Below, in pieces: positions 54,277-62,455 of a DNA stretch of 64,000 nucleotides. The stretch comes from Neptunomonas antarctica. GTDB lineage: Bacteria > Pseudomonadota > Gammaproteobacteria > Pseudomonadales > Balneatricaceae. The first letter of the stretch is position 1. Each line of letters starts with the position of its first letter. The notes under the pieces were generated by a model that made no database searches, was not told the DNA's origin, and saw only the letters and a program-made list of their open reading frames with translations. The translations under genes were made by a program, and so were the position numbers. Location: contig NZ_LJSI01000053.1 in assembly GCF_001305295.1 (NCBI RefSeq), forward strand, positions 124,001-188,000, written 5' to 3'.

Positions 54277-54891
54277 TTAAGATTTTTTCTTAAGTCGACG
54301 TGATGCTAATCCCATCAAACCTAATGCAAAAATGGCAAGTGTTGATGGCTCTGGAACGTTTGTAGTTGAGGTAAGGGTTTTTGCTGAATTACTGTAAGTA
54401 TAATTTATGGCTGCAAAGGGTGAAACGCCACTATTTATATTACAGCTACTTGTACTTGACCAGCCACAGTTAGGGTTAACACCACCACCAAAATCAATAA
54501 CAACATTCAGCATATCATCCAGAAGTATTGAAGTAGTTGTAGCCGCATCTAATAAAAAATTCAAATTAAATTTGTATGCATTATAATTATAACTTACTAC
54601 ATTGTAAGCTTCTGCAGAGTCAAAACCAAAATTACCAAATGAAACGCCGTCAATACTAACGTCAATACTCTCGCTTGAGTTTGCGCCATTGTTAAAGTCG
54701 CCTTGAGTTATGACTTCTAAGGTACTTGAGCTTCCAGCCAAATAATCACTAATATTAAGACTAAAGTTAAAGAGTTGACCGTCAGTCGTTTGATTTGTTA
54801 TTTCTGAAACAGTCAGTAATCCAGCATTAGCAAAACAACTAACAGATAAAGCTACACCAGCGATAGCTCCTTTTAACATCTTAAACTTCAT
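54277..54891 (-). CDS. PEP-CTERM sorting-domain protein (inserted unit)
   Basis: A 204-residue exported protein. Signal peptide 1-23 (FANA|GL), a Ser/Asn/Thr-rich beta-type middle with NCGWSSTSSC (possible disulfide), and a C-terminal sorting signal: VPEPSTLAIFALG motif, hydrophobic helix, basic RRLKKK tail. Exosortase would cleave near the PEP motif. AAAGGAA precedes the ATG. Function unknown. It has its own sigma-54/TGTCAG promoter and terminator, and sits between the two copies of the comM/EAL repeat. Confidence 0.88.
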   Translation of the reverse strand: MKFKMLKGAIAGVALSVSCFANAGLLTVSEITNQTTDGQLFNFSLNISDYLAGSSSTLEVITQGDFNNGANSSESIDVSIDGVSFGNFGFDSAEAYNVVSYNYNAYKFNLNFLLDAATTTSILLDDMLNVVIDFGGGVNPNCGWSSTSSCNINSGVSPFAAINYTYSNSAKTLTSTTNVPEPSTLAIFALGLMGLASRRLKKKS

Positions 54892-54955
54892 TTTCTATTC
54901 CTTTTACTTTATCGATATTGTGTTTGGAGGAGTATTTAATCTAAAAATGCCTTAC

Positions 54956-54974
54956 AGCAAAAAACACACCAACT
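54956..54974 (-). promoter_or_regulatory. Sigma-54 promoter of the inserted PEP-CTERM gene
   Basis: On the minus strand TTGGTGTGTTTTTTGCT has GG-N10-GC (GG 54969-54970, GC 54957-54958) and TTGCT at -12, a good sigma-54 match, 65-80 bp upstream of the start codon. Confidence 0.7.
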
Positions 54975-55033
54975 AAAAAAATAAGAACAATATCAATGTG
55001 ATGCTAATTTTTCATATCTATTCTAGATATTTG

Positions 55034-55050
55034 TGTAAAAAAAGCTGACA
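55034..55050 (-). promoter_or_regulatory. TGTCAG-N7-TACA motif of the inserted PEP-CTERM gene
   Basis: On the minus strand TGTCAG-CTTTTTT-TACA, identical in core and spacing to the copies upstream of the other two PEP-CTERM genes, 60 bp upstream of the -24 element. Confidence 0.7.
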
Positions 55051-55220
55051 GTATTATAGTGCATCTGGTTACTATCCCTCGTTATAGCTACCCCATTACA
55101 GATTCTTCCTGCATCCAATTTTTGAATAATCGCAGCAGAGCAGATACCTTTTAATACTAGGTCTGTTCGCTATTGGTTACTAAGAATAGGTATAGAAGTT
55201 ATTCCTCATACACGCGCATT

Positions 55221-55731
55221 ATTCCAGCTTATAGCGGCTATGAACCCTTGTCCTTGTGGCTATGCCGGAGACAGTTCGGGTAAGTGCCGCTGTACGCCGG
55301 ATCAGATACGTCGTTATCAGGAAAAGCTCTCCGGTCCGTTATTGGATCGAATTGATCTTTTTGTGACCGTCGCGGCTTTACCCGCTGAAACACTTTTGAA
55401 GCTGGATAATGCCAAAGCAGAAACCAGCGCGCAGGTGTCGTCCCGGGTCTCAGCGGCGTTGCAGGTGCAGTATCGTCGGCAGTCGTGTCGCAACAGTATA
55501 CTGACAGCACAATCACTGGATGCCATTTGTCAGCTGACTGACCAGAACCGACAATTGTTAGCGACTGCCGCAACGCGGTTCGGCTTGTCTGCACGGGCGT
55601 GCCATAGGGTCATGAAAGTTGCCCGCACGATTGCGGATCTGAGTGGAAATGAGAAGGTTGAAAGCGAAAATCTGATGGAAGCTTTAGGGTTTAGGGACGG
55701 CTTGGTTAATCAGCCTTCAGCATTTTCATAA
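55221..55731 (+). pseudogene. Duplicate 3' fragment of comM
   Basis: The last ~170 codons of comM, in frame, with the NPCPCGYAGD region and the terminal VNQPSAFS; it lacks the ATPase core and promoter. Compared with the intact comM, changes include AEVSRRVCAAL to AQVSSRVSAAL. It overlaps the 3' end of the EAL gene by 26 bp, as the intact comM presumably did before the insertion. Confidence 0.92.
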
Positions 55732-55973
55732 ACTCGGATAAGGGTACGGGTGGGCTAAAGAAATAGCCTTGTACCTGGTCGCATTTGTTTTTGATAAGAA
55801 AATCCAGCTGCGCTTTGGTCTCTACTCCTTCGGCAATAACCCTCATCTTGAGGTTATGCGCAAGAGTGATAATCGCGCGTATGATTTCTGTGTCATCGTG
55901 GCTATCAGGGAGTTGTGCTACAAAAGAGCGATCGATTTTCAGGGAGCTGATGGGTAGTTTTTGTAGCAGAGAA
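55221..55973. repeat. Right copy of the ~750-bp direct repeat
   Basis: Partner of 53439-54190. It includes the comM 3' fragment and the 3' end of the intact EAL gene. The 1.03 kb between the copies (54191-55220) holds one complete PEP-CTERM transcription unit plus ~170 bp of anonymous sequence. Confidence 0.9.
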
Positions 55974-57403
55974 AAAGAAGAATAACCCGTGCCGAAATCA
56001 TCCAGCGAGAAGTCGATGCCAATTTTACTCAACTGTTCAATACATTTCTGCACATGTTGGTCATCGCTGAATAAAGCGGATTCGGTCAACTCAAACTCGA
56101 ATATGCGGGTATCAATTTCTTCGGATTCAATAATCCGATGAATGGTCTGTACAAGGTGGTCATCCTGAAACTGCCGGAACGACAAATTAACACCGACTTT
56201 GGCTAAAGAAAAACCAGCATTTTTAATCTGCTTGAGATCACGGCCTGTTTGCCAGATGGCCCAAAAGCCCAGAGGAATAATCTGCCCGGTATGCTCAGAA
56301 ACAGGAATAAAGTCATTCGGCATAATCAGACCGTGCTCCGGATGATTCCAGCGTATCAGTGCTTCGGCACCCACAATGTCCCCTGATAGCAGATCAATAC
56401 GTGGCTGATAGTACAGTTGAAATTGCTCCTTTTTCAGTGCGGTCCATATATCGGCTTCCAGCAGACCTTGATAGGAAGGGGTCCTGTCTTTGCTCTGTTC
56501 ATAGATAGAAAAACTACAGCCGTGCATGCGTTTAGCTCTGCTGCGAGCTTGGTTAGCCTGATTGGTGAGACTGTCGGCATTCACACCATTTTCAGGCGCA
56601 AAGGCTACCCCAATGCTGGTGCCTATGATGTTGTTATGGCCTGCTACATCAAAGCCAAGGTATAAAACACCCGCCAGGGCTGCCAGTAACCGATCGACCT
56701 CTGCTTTTACGGATGCAGTCGTGGGTGCTGTAACTAAAATAGCAAACTCGTCGCCGTCCGTTCTGAAAACAGGAGATGAACGGGCACAACTGAGTAGACG
56801 ATCACGTAGGTCCAGCAGTACTTGATCTCCGGCCGCATAGCCCATGTTTTGATTAAAGGCTTTGAAATCATCTATATCCAGACTGACTAATGCCAGTGCA
56901 CCGCCACATCGCAGGATGTTAGCCAGATTGTTCTCTAGCATCCGATAAAAGCATGAACGGTTCTTAATATCTGTGAGCAGATCAGTCTGCCTGAGTAACA
57001 TTATTTCAGCGTTTTTTGCCTTCATCTGAATCAGCAGCCTGAAACTTCGTGTTAGGGCTTCGTCTGTTAAATCAAACAAGGAAATATAATCTGAAAATGA
57101 CGCATCCAGCAGTTTTATTCCTATTTCCGGGGCTATTTGATGATGCGCAATAACTACTGGAATATAAGAATGTCTAAAGATCGGTGTGTAAGCCTCCAGA
57201 GAGTTGAGCACGATTTCTGGTTCCGCGTATACCAAAATAATATGCGGTATATTTTCTTCTACGCGAATTAATAAGCCGTTGATAGTGTCTACATAGTCCA
57301 ACGCTAAATTATGCTGGCTAAGGTAGGATGCCAGTATGTCTCTCATCCCTGAATGAGATGATAAAATAAGTATTTTAATAGGCATATTTATTAAGTACCG
57401 CAT
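55706..57403 (-). CDS. EAL-domain c-di-GMP phosphodiesterase with degenerate receiver and GGDEF (ProE-like)
   Basis: A 565-residue protein with a receiver-like N-terminus (~8-120) lacking a clear phospho-Asp (the expected site reads ILVYAEPE), a GGDEF domain whose motif is TDGDEF, and an intact EAL domain (GAEALIRW, FELTESALF, DDFGTGYSS). It is probably a phosphodiesterase. Its position before rep and next to comM matches Pseudomonas ProE (PA5295), an EAL enzyme affecting exopolysaccharide. An alternative start is Met7 at 57385. Its last ~250 bp are duplicated upstream. Confidence 0.85.
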   Translation of the reverse strand: MRYLINMPIKILILSSHSGMRDILASYLSQHNLALDYVDTINGLLIRVEENIPHIILVYAEPEIVLNSLEAYTPIFRHSYIPVVIAHHQIAPEIGIKLLDASFSDYISLFDLTDEALTRSFRLLIQMKAKNAEIMLLRQTDLLTDIKNRSCFYRMLENNLANILRCGGALALVSLDIDDFKAFNQNMGYAAGDQVLLDLRDRLLSCARSSPVFRTDGDEFAILVTAPTTASVKAEVDRLLAALAGVLYLGFDVAGHNNIIGTSIGVAFAPENGVNADSLTNQANQARSRAKRMHGCSFSIYEQSKDRTPSYQGLLEADIWTALKKEQFQLYYQPRIDLLSGDIVGAEALIRWNHPEHGLIMPNDFIPVSEHTGQIIPLGFWAIWQTGRDLKQIKNAGFSLAKVGVNLSFRQFQDDHLVQTIHRIIESEEIDTRIFEFELTESALFSDDQHVQKCIEQLSKIGIDFSLDDFGTGYSSFSLLQKLPISSLKIDRSFVAQLPDSHDDTEIIRAIITLAHNLKMRVIAEGVETKAQLDFLIKNKCDQVQGYFFSPPVPLSEFMKMLKAD

Positions 57404-57614
57404 CCTTGAATATTATCGATACTTCAAACCTAAAAAAGGCGATGAACCGAACCGCATCAAATGTTTAGTTTGTATATAATGGAGACACAATAACTTTTCG
57501 CACTCAACTGTAACATGAAGTTTATGTTGGTCAAACAAGTGTTTGAATGCAGTAAGATCAACATTGTGAGTACTATAATTGTCTAATATCAATCGCTTGG
57601 TAAAGTCCTGACGC

Positions 57615-59627
57615 ATGAGTAAATTAAATCCACGACAAAACGAAGCCGTAAAATTTATCAGTGGGCCTTTACTGGTGCTAGCGGGTGCGGGTTCAGGAAA
57701 GACCAGTGTGATTACACGCAAAATCGCCTATCTTGTGGAAAGTTGCGGAGTTGAGTCAAAACATATAGCGGCCGTGACTTTTACCAATAAAGCCTCGCGT
57801 GAAATGAAGGAGCGTGTCGGGCAAATTCTGCAAGGTAAAGGGAAAGGTCTTATCGTATCGACCTTTCATAATCTTGGTATGACGATTATCCGGCGTGAGC
57901 ATAAGCGATTAGGCCTCAAGGCGGGCTTCTCTCTGTTCGATGATCAGGATAGTAAAGCGCTGATTAAAGATCTTATGCTGCATAACGATGAAGACAGCGA
58001 TCAGGTTGATTACGTGCGTAACACTATCTCCAACTGGAAAAATGAGATGGTGAGCCCGGAAACGGCCGAAGCCAGTGCCGTCGGTCCACAGGAAATATTG
58101 GCAGCGCGTGCTTATGAAGCTTATAACCGACACCTGCGTGCCTATAACGCGGTCGATTTTGATGATCTGATTCTGGTGCCGGTTAAGTTATTTGATGATC
58201 ACCCCGATGTGCTCGAACGTTGGCAAAATCGTATTCGTTATCTGCTGGTGGATGAATATCAGGATACTAACCTGAGCCAATATCGCATGGTACGGCAGCT
58301 TGTCGGGCATCGTGGCGCATTAACCGTGGTAGGTGATGATGATCAGTCTATCTATGCATGGCGTGGCGCAAGGCCAGAAAATCTGGACCAGTTACAGGTC
58401 GATTTCCCCAGTCTTAAGGTAGTGAAACTAGAGCAAAACTATCGCTCAACCAGCCGGATTCTGAAAGCAGCCAACACCTTGATTGCCAATAATCCGCATG
58501 CGTTTCAAAAAACACTGTGGAGTGAGATGGGTTTTGGCGATCCTATCCGCGTCATTCACACGCGTAATGAAGATGCTGAATGCGAACGCATCGCGAGCGA
58601 GATTCTGGATCGACACTTACGTAAGCATACGCCGTTTAAAGATTTCGCTATTCTCTATCGGGGTAATTATCAGGCACGCTTGTTGGAAGTAAAATTACAG
58701 GCGTTCCAGGTGCCTTATAAACTGTCGGGCGGGACCTCGTTTTTTGCCCGGGCAGAGATAAAGGATCTGATGAGCTACCTGAAAGTGCTGGTCAATCGCG
58801 ACAATGACAATGCCTTCTTACGCGTCATTAATTTACCACGGCGTGAAATAGGCCCAAGTACACTGCAGAAACTGGGTGAGTATGCCTCAGAACGACAAGT
58901 CAGCCTGTTTGATGCCTGTGACGAGATGGGGTTGGAGCAATCACTGCCTCCCGCCGCCGTCGAGAAATTGCGCCAGTTTACCCGCTGGTTACATGAGAAA
59001 TACCGCCAATGTTATGAGTCAGACCCTATTCAGGCGATTAAAGACCTGATCCATGATATCGATTATGAAGGCTGGCTTCGCCAGAATGCCTCCAGTGATA
59101 AAGTGGCAGAAACGCGCATGAATAACGTGTTTTTCTTAGTTGATTCGCTCAAAAGTACGCTGGAGCGGCTGCAGGAAGATGATCCGGAGGCGGGTATAGA
59201 AGAAGCTATCGCGCGCTTGATATTGATCGACTTGCTGGATCGTCAGGAAGAGGACGACGATTCTAATAAAGTCCAGTTGATGACGCTTCATGCCTCCAAA
59301 GGGCTGGAATTTCCACATGTCTTTCTGATGGGCATGGAAGAGGAATTATTACCCCACCGCAACAGTATTGAAAATGGCGATATAGAAGAAGAGCGTCGTT
59401 TGGCTTATGTGGGTATAACGCGCGCTAAAGAAACGCTGACGATTACACTGGCCCGACAGCGTAAACAGTTTGGCGAACTGCTCGACTGCTCACCAAGCCG
59501 TTTTTTAGACGAGTTACCGCAGGAAGATCTGGAGATAGAAGGTAATGGCGAAAAGAATCCGGAAGTGAACAAAGCAAGGGGCCGCGCCACTCTCAATAGT
59601 CTGCGTAATATGTTTGACGATCTGTAA
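57615..59627 (+). CDS. rep: ATP-dependent DNA helicase Rep
   Basis: A UvrD/Rep superfamily-1 helicase of 670 residues (E. coli 673), moving 3'-5' and clearing proteins ahead of forks. Walker A is GAGSGKTSV (~23-31), motif II DEYQDTN, motif III GDDDQSIYAWRGA, and motif VI YVGITRAKETL. Length and these motifs favour Rep over UvrD. It is followed by a strong terminator and cytochrome c5, as in pseudomonads. Confidence 0.94.
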   Translation: MSKLNPRQNEAVKFISGPLLVLAGAGSGKTSVITRKIAYLVESCGVESKHIAAVTFTNKASREMKERVGQILQGKGKGLIVSTFHNLGMTIIRREHKRLGLKAGFSLFDDQDSKALIKDLMLHNDEDSDQVDYVRNTISNWKNEMVSPETAEASAVGPQEILAARAYEAYNRHLRAYNAVDFDDLILVPVKLFDDHPDVLERWQNRIRYLLVDEYQDTNLSQYRMVRQLVGHRGALTVVGDDDQSIYAWRGARPENLDQLQVDFPSLKVVKLEQNYRSTSRILKAANTLIANNPHAFQKTLWSEMGFGDPIRVIHTRNEDAECERIASEILDRHLRKHTPFKDFAILYRGNYQARLLEVKLQAFQVPYKLSGGTSFFARAEIKDLMSYLKVLVNRDNDNAFLRVINLPRREIGPSTLQKLGEYASERQVSLFDACDEMGLEQSLPPAAVEKLRQFTRWLHEKYRQCYESDPIQAIKDLIHDIDYEGWLRQNASSDKVAETRMNNVFFLVDSLKSTLERLQEDDPEAGIEEAIARLILIDLLDRQEEDDDSNKVQLMTLHASKGLEFPHVFLMGMEEELLPHRNSIENGDIEEERRLAYVGITRAKETLTITLARQRKQFGELLDCSPSRFLDELPQEDLEIEGNGEKNPEVNKARGRATLNSLRNMFDDL

Positions 59628-59654
59628 GGCTCATTTAGAACGAAAGACAGACGT

Positions 59655-59683
59655 AAAAAAGGCTGCCCATGGCAGCCTTTTTT
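59655..59683. terminator. Bidirectional terminator (rep / cytochrome c5)
   Basis: AAAAAAGGCTGCC pairs perfectly with GGCAGCCTTTTTT around CAT, between two convergent genes. Confidence 0.93.
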
Positions 59684-59709
59684 CTAAAAGCTTTCCTTGT
59701 TAAACAATC

Positions 59710-60135
59710 TTACTGAGCACTGTCCATCATGTGCTGGATAGCACCTTTCAATTCATCATCAGAACACGCCATACAGGTACCGCGTGGAGGCATTGCATTA
59801 ATACCGCTGATAGCTGTCTTCAGCAGAGCGTCAATACCTTTAGCGTTACGTTCAGTCCAGTCGCTGGTACCGAATTTTGGCGCGCCGGCAACACCAATCG
59901 CATGACATGCAGCACACGTGGTGGTGTAGACCTCTTCACCCGAACGTGCTCCACCTGTTGCGGCAGCAACAACTGCACCGCCGCAAGAATCGTCGCCTTC
60001 AACGCAGACATTGCTTGCTGGTTTAATGCGCTCAATAATTTTCTCATCAGCCGTTGTCGCACCAACCGAGGCAGATAGCGCAACGCTTAAACCCAGAATA
60101 CTCAGAACAGAAGCAATTTTAGCAGTCAATTTCAC
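59710..60135 (-). CDS. Cytochrome c5 family protein
   Basis: A periplasmic monoheme cytochrome of ~141 residues. Signal peptide ~1-25 (ending VGA). The heme site is CAACH, the axial Met is in NAMPPRG, and an extra Cys pair (CMAC) near the C-terminus is typical of c5. A short Ala-rich linker with CVEGDDSC precedes the heme domain. The GTG at 60135 is chosen because it gives a proper signal peptide with GAGG upstream; the frame is open to 60246. Confidence 0.9.
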   Translation of the reverse strand: MKLTAKIASVLSILGLSVALSASVGATTADEKIIERIKPASNVCVEGDDSCGGAVVAAATGGARSGEEVYTTTCAACHAIGVAGAPKFGTSDWTERNAKGIDALLKTAISGINAMPPRGTCMACSDDELKGAIQHMMDSAQ

Positions 60136-60521
60136 AGGGGTGACCTCATTGGAGTTGGTAGATGCGGCAAGGGAAGCATCATTAAAATTAATTTGATTAG
60201 AATTATACCGACAAAAGTCCCTCACGAAAATGGGGTTTATCTGCACCTTATGGCTTATATAGTGTATTAAGTGGCATTAATTAGACCTACAGCGCTGTAT
60301 CTTCAGCCGTATCCTCTTTAATTCCTCTGAAATGAAATACATTTGTGTGAGGAATCGTGCGTCGAAAATCAATAATGAAACGCTACATGCGAAAAGTAAA
60401 TCAGCTATTTCTCTTAACGATGGCTAAATGCCTGATATAAAACACCACTTAATCGATCTAAGTCCCTTGGCAAAAGGTAAATACCCCCGTATTATTACGC
60501 CCTTGAAAACATCTTGTTTTT
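60136..60521. other. Spacer between cytochrome c5 and the tRNA pair
   Basis: About 390 bp holding the cytochrome leader and presumably the tRNA promoter. No gene or convincing repeat seen. Confidence 0.5.
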
Positions 60522-60598
60522 GCGCCAGTAGCTCAGTTGGATAGAGTAGTAGGTTCCGATCCTATTGGTCGGGGGTTCGACTCCCTCCTGGCGCACCA
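60522..60598 (+). tRNA. tRNA-Arg (anticodon CCG)
   Basis: A 77-nt cloverleaf with acceptor GCGCCAG/CTGGCGC, a D-loop with GGATA, anticodon loop TTCCGAT (CCG, reading CGG), T-loop TTCGACT and encoded CCA. Confidence 0.93.
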
Positions 60599-60722
60599 TT
60601 TTCATATTGTGGCTAACTGTATGGTTCCTCACGGAATCTGCTACCCCATCCACCCGAGCTAACGGCGCAGACTGCGCTTAAGCCAGTGGTAAAAAGCGGG
60701 ATGGTCACACTATGGTCACAGT

Positions 60723-60798
<76 letters not shown>

Positions 60799-60863
60799 CT
60801 TTCCCTGTATACACTACTCACGCTCGCGATAATGAGACTTATAAAGTCGCGTCTTTGGATTCG

Positions 60864-61808
60864 ATGATGGCCATTGCCAAATCCCCGTCTAAACTCACCC
60901 TGCCACCGATCAATCCAGGCTTCATCACTGTTGTCGACTATCTGATAGACAAGTTTCCGCAGGTTGACTCCCAGATATGGCGGCAACGGGCGATCGACGG
61001 AAAACTGCATTGGCATGATGGTTCCGCTATCACCTCAGAGTCTCTCTATCGACCCCAGCAGCGTGTCTATTACTATCGCGAAGTGGATAGCGAGCCAGTG
61101 ATTCCGTTCAATGAAACGATCTTATTTGAAGACGCAGAGATTCTGGTCGCCTATAAACCTCCCTTTCTTCCCGTTACGCCCGGTGGGATTTATGTGAATG
61201 AATGCCTGCAAAATAGATTGCGGCTGAAAACGGGGATGGAAAACCTACAAGCGGTGCACCGTATTGATCGAGCCACGACGGGACTGGTGATATTTTCGGT
61301 TAATCCTGACACCTGTCATCTGTACCACCAGTTGTTTGCTTCGCGACAAATCAACAAAACCTATCAAGCGATTGCCCGAATTGATATGGGAAGTGATACG
61401 GGGAGTGATACGAAGAGTGATGAGCCTTTGAGCGGCCAGCAATGGGAGGTAGTCAACCGGCTGCAATCTGCTGATCCGCGTTTTCTGATGCGGGTGGCTG
61501 ATGGAGCCGCCAACAGCCATTCCCGGATTCGCTGCGTAGATCGGTTTGAGGATAAAGCCCTGTTTGAGTTAGAACCGGTTACCGGTAAAACGCATCAACT
61601 GCGGGTTCATATGCAGACGCTAGGATGGCCCATCTTACACGATCGCTACTACCCTGCATTACAGCCTAAGTCTGCCGATAACTTTGCTCAGCCTTTGCAA
61701 CTATTGGCACAACAGCTACGGTTTATCGACCCGGTGACATCGCAGCCCAGAACATTCCATTGTGGTTATGCAATGAACCTAGCAACCGGAACATTTGAGA
61801 GGGTGTAA
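60864..61808 (+). CDS. RluA-family RNA pseudouridine synthase
   Basis: A pseudouridine synthase of 314 residues with the catalytic Asp in VHRIDRATTGL (~127) and GKTHQLRVHMQ later. A short N-terminal region precedes the catalytic core and there is no obvious S4 domain. Substrate RNA cannot be assigned; it resembles the short RluA-type enzymes. It has ATG at 60864 and 60867. It sits between an intact tRNA-Thr gene and a degraded copy of that gene's 3' half. Confidence 0.85.
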   Translation: MMAIAKSPSKLTLPPINPGFITVVDYLIDKFPQVDSQIWRQRAIDGKLHWHDGSAITSESLYRPQQRVYYYREVDSEPVIPFNETILFEDAEILVAYKPPFLPVTPGGIYVNECLQNRLRLKTGMENLQAVHRIDRATTGLVIFSVNPDTCHLYHQLFASRQINKTYQAIARIDMGSDTGSDTKSDEPLSGQQWEVVNRLQSADPRFLMRVADGAANSHSRIRCVDRFEDKALFELEPVTGKTHQLRVHMQTLGWPILHDRYYPALQPKSADNFAQPLQLLAQQLRFIDPVTSQPRTFHCGYAMNLATGTFERV

Positions 61809-61815
61809 TCTTCTT

Positions 61816-61881
61816 AACTGACTTATTAGTAGGTTTTGAATTCGACTCTGGGTTTCGTGGTCAAGGGTGCCGGCGCCACTT
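61816..61881 (+). pseudogene. Degraded tRNA-Thr 3' half
   Basis: AACTGACTT, AGTAGGT, TTCGACTCT and GGTGCCGGC-CCACTT occur in the same order as in tRNA-Thr(TGT) at 60723, with a 3-bp deletion in the anticodon arm and a ~15-bp insertion before the acceptor strand. It cannot fold as a tRNA. It may be an old attachment-site duplicate or a decayed second tRNA gene. Confidence 0.65.
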
Positions 61882-61928
61882 CTCTTTATCCACATTTAAT
61901 AGCTTTATCTGAACTGGATGGTTAACCC

Positions 61929-62108
61929 ATGAAACCACTTATCATTGTTTTACTCGCGTTAGCGCTACAGGGCTGTTTTTTGACAAAAGTGGTGACAGTG
62001 CCTTTGCGTGTTGGCGGAGCGATTATTTCTATAGTCCCAGTGGTGGGTAATGTTGCTGATGCTGCTATTGATACGACGGCTGATGCTATTGATCTGGTGC
62101 CGCTGTAA
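61929..62108 (+). CDS. Small lipoprotein (NF038104-like)
   Basis: A 59-residue protein: signal peptide with lipobox LALQGC (Cys16), then a short body containing TKVVTVPLRVGGA and DAAIDTTADAIDLVP. This matches the small lipoproteins named NF038104, of unknown function, in gammaproteobacteria. The ATG follows GGTTAACCC; no strong ribosome site. Confidence 0.7.
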   Translation: MKPLIIVLLALALQGCFLTKVVTVPLRVGGAIISIVPVVGNVADAAIDTTADAIDLVPL

Positions 62109-62255
62109 GGCCGTTTGGATGGTTTGCGATTCAGTTGTGCGGTCATACCACCCCGCCTAATAAACTTCCTGTCATCAAGCACTTCGACTCATATGTAATG
62201 AGTACTCTGCCGTAAGTTTGGATAAATGACCACAGCCGAAGGTAATGTTGAGAAG

Positions 62256-62272
62256 TGTCAGGTAATTTTACA
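62256..62272 (+). promoter_or_regulatory. TGTCAG-N7-TACA motif, TLDc-like PEP-CTERM gene
   Basis: TGTCAG-GTAATTT-TACA: same core and 7-bp spacing as the other copies but with a non-poly-T spacer, which shows that the two ends are what is conserved. Confidence 0.7.
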
Positions 62273-62339
62273 TTATGGAATTATAAGAAGTAGCTAATTT
62301 AAAATCATGTGCTTGTTCTATAACAAATCCTATGGTTGG

Positions 62340-62355
62340 CGGCATAGATTTTGCT
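62340..62355 (+). promoter_or_regulatory. Sigma-54 promoter, TLDc-like PEP-CTERM gene
   Basis: CGGCATAGATTTTGCT has GG-N10-GC (GG 62341-62342, GC 62353-62354), GGCA at -24 and TTGCT at -12, a good match, about 100 bp before the start codon and 68 bp after the TGTCAG motif. Confidence 0.7.
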
Positions 62356-62455
62356 ATGTCTGTATTAAGAGATACTTATTCTTCCAGTGCCCGTAATAAG
62401 AGGTAGGATGAATGCATAAAATACTAATAAAGGCGCTATGCCTAGAGGCCATATA

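Larger units (their letters stand above)
62109..62455. other. Regulatory spacer of the TLDc-like PEP-CTERM gene
   Basis: A 347-bp region holding the TGTCAG motif (62256-62272), a sigma-54 candidate (62340-62355) and an AGAGG ribosome site before 62456. No gene seen. Confidence 0.6.

Noticed and set aside
55238..55594. Minus-strand frame inside the comM fragment, also present in the left copy
   Set aside because: It is a shadow of the Mg-chelatase coding strand, seen in both repeat copies only because the DNA is duplicated.
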